Shown piece after piece: positions 5,543-5,640 of a stretch of DNA of 5,640 nucleotides. Position numbers and translations under genes: made by a program. The stretch comes from JAXHUA01 sp034189695 (GTDB lineage: Bacteria; Chloroflexota; Dehalococcoidia; E44-bin15), in assembly GCA_034189695.1 (NCBI GenBank), contig JAXHUA010000183.1, positions 1-5,640 of the forward strand. The letters run 5' to 3'. Position 1 is the first letter of the stretch. Each line of letters begins with the position of its first letter. The notes below the pieces were generated by a model that saw only the letters and a list, made by a program, of their open reading frames with translations, was not told where the DNA came from and did no database searches.

Positions 5543-5586
5543 GTTACCGAACGGTGGTTGGTTGCCTCATAAATGAGGTTACCGAA
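5543..5586. repeat. Direct repeat GTTACCGAA flanking a palindrome CCTCAT-AA-ATGAGG
   Basis: GTTACCGAA occurs at 5543-5551 and again at 5578-5586, 35 bases apart, close to a whole number of helical turns for operator pairs. Just before the second copy lies a perfect 6-2-6 inverted repeat, CCTCAT AA ATGAGG (5565-5578). ACCG-AA-CGGT (5546-5555) is a further small palindrome overlapping the first copy. The arrangement resembles regulator-binding sites upstream of a gene outside the window. An element end is possible, but there is no transposase. Confidence 0.4.
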
Positions 5587-5598
5587 GCCTCCTTTCCT

Positions 5599-5621
5599 TG
5601 GGCATGCTCAGCCATGGCCCA
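5599..5621 (+). repeat. Imperfect hairpin near the right edge
   Basis: TGGGCATG (5599-5606) can pair with CATGGCCCA (5613-5621) with one bulged G, around a six-base loop. The following tagtgttt is only weakly T-rich, so a terminator reading rightwards is possible but not well supported. Confidence 0.3.
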
Positions 5622-5640
5622 TAGTGTTTCCAGTTGACGG

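Larger units (their letters stand above)
5435..5640. other. Non-coding right edge with short hairpins and repeats
   Basis: No credible gene is seen on either strand from the promoter to the window edge. The part from 5488 to 5513 has overlapping GC-rich stems (GCCGG/CCGGC at 5489-5501; CGCCGG/CCGGCG at 5488-5493 and 5508-5513). From about 5530 the sequence becomes less GC-rich and carries the repeats listed separately. A TTGACG word at 5634-5639 (plus) could be the -35 box of a promoter firing out of the window, but its -10 region is not visible. Confidence 0.4.

Noticed and set aside
5581..5640. AAAGGAGG on the minus strand (5595-5588) as the ribosome binding site of a further gene
   Set aside because: No start codon lies at a usable distance, and no open frame follows before the methyltransferase promoter.
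5530..5640. End of an insertion sequence at the right edge
   Set aside because: There are repeats, but no transposase fragment, no terminal inverted repeat pair and no target-site duplication can be seen inside the window.

Overview
The window is GC-rich bacterial chromosomal DNA with seven protein-coding genes, one of them cut by the left edge. It has no RNA gene, CRISPR array, insertion sequence or phage gene that I can see. The best guess for the source is a Chloroflexota (Dehalococcoidia-like) bacterium. The support is two exported proteins with an N-terminal membrane segment followed by a Thr-Pro repeat linker, a style common in that phylum, together with high GC and frequent GTG starts. 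This is an inference from style, not a phylogenetic result.

Layout, left to right. Positions 1-300 (minus) hold the N-terminal part of a membrane-anchored or secreted protein that appears to start at an ATC codon. A divergent gap of about 190 bases follows. The plus strand then carries acetoacetyl-CoA synthetase (490-2445) and, just downstream, a DUF1684 protein (2502-3056). Everything to the right lies on the minus strand: a 76-residue Cys-containing putative metal-binding protein (3308-3078), a membrane-anchored Thr-Pro-linker protein with a PsbP/Mog1-like look (4002-3403), a peptide methionine-(R)-S-oxide reductase MsrB (4531-4130), and a class I SAM-dependent methyltransferase (5369-4572). 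The last 200 or so bases are non-coding and contain short direct and inverted repeats.

The genes form small units, not one large cluster. Acetoacetyl-CoA synthetase and the DUF1684 gene are probably co-transcribed, which suggests acetoacetate salvage or activation with an uncharacterised partner. The methyltransferase and msrB are 40 bases apart and probably share a promoter that fits the consensus well (TTGACG, 17 bp, TATGAT; 5406-5434). The Thr-Pro-linker protein has its own likely promoter at 4074-4102. The window looks mostly like ordinary housekeeping and accessory sequence. I do not see a convincing new multi-gene system. The observations most worth checking are the apparent ATC start codon, the altered catalytic-lysine motif in the synthetase, the methyltransferase without a glycine-rich motif I, and the repeat-bearing right edge.
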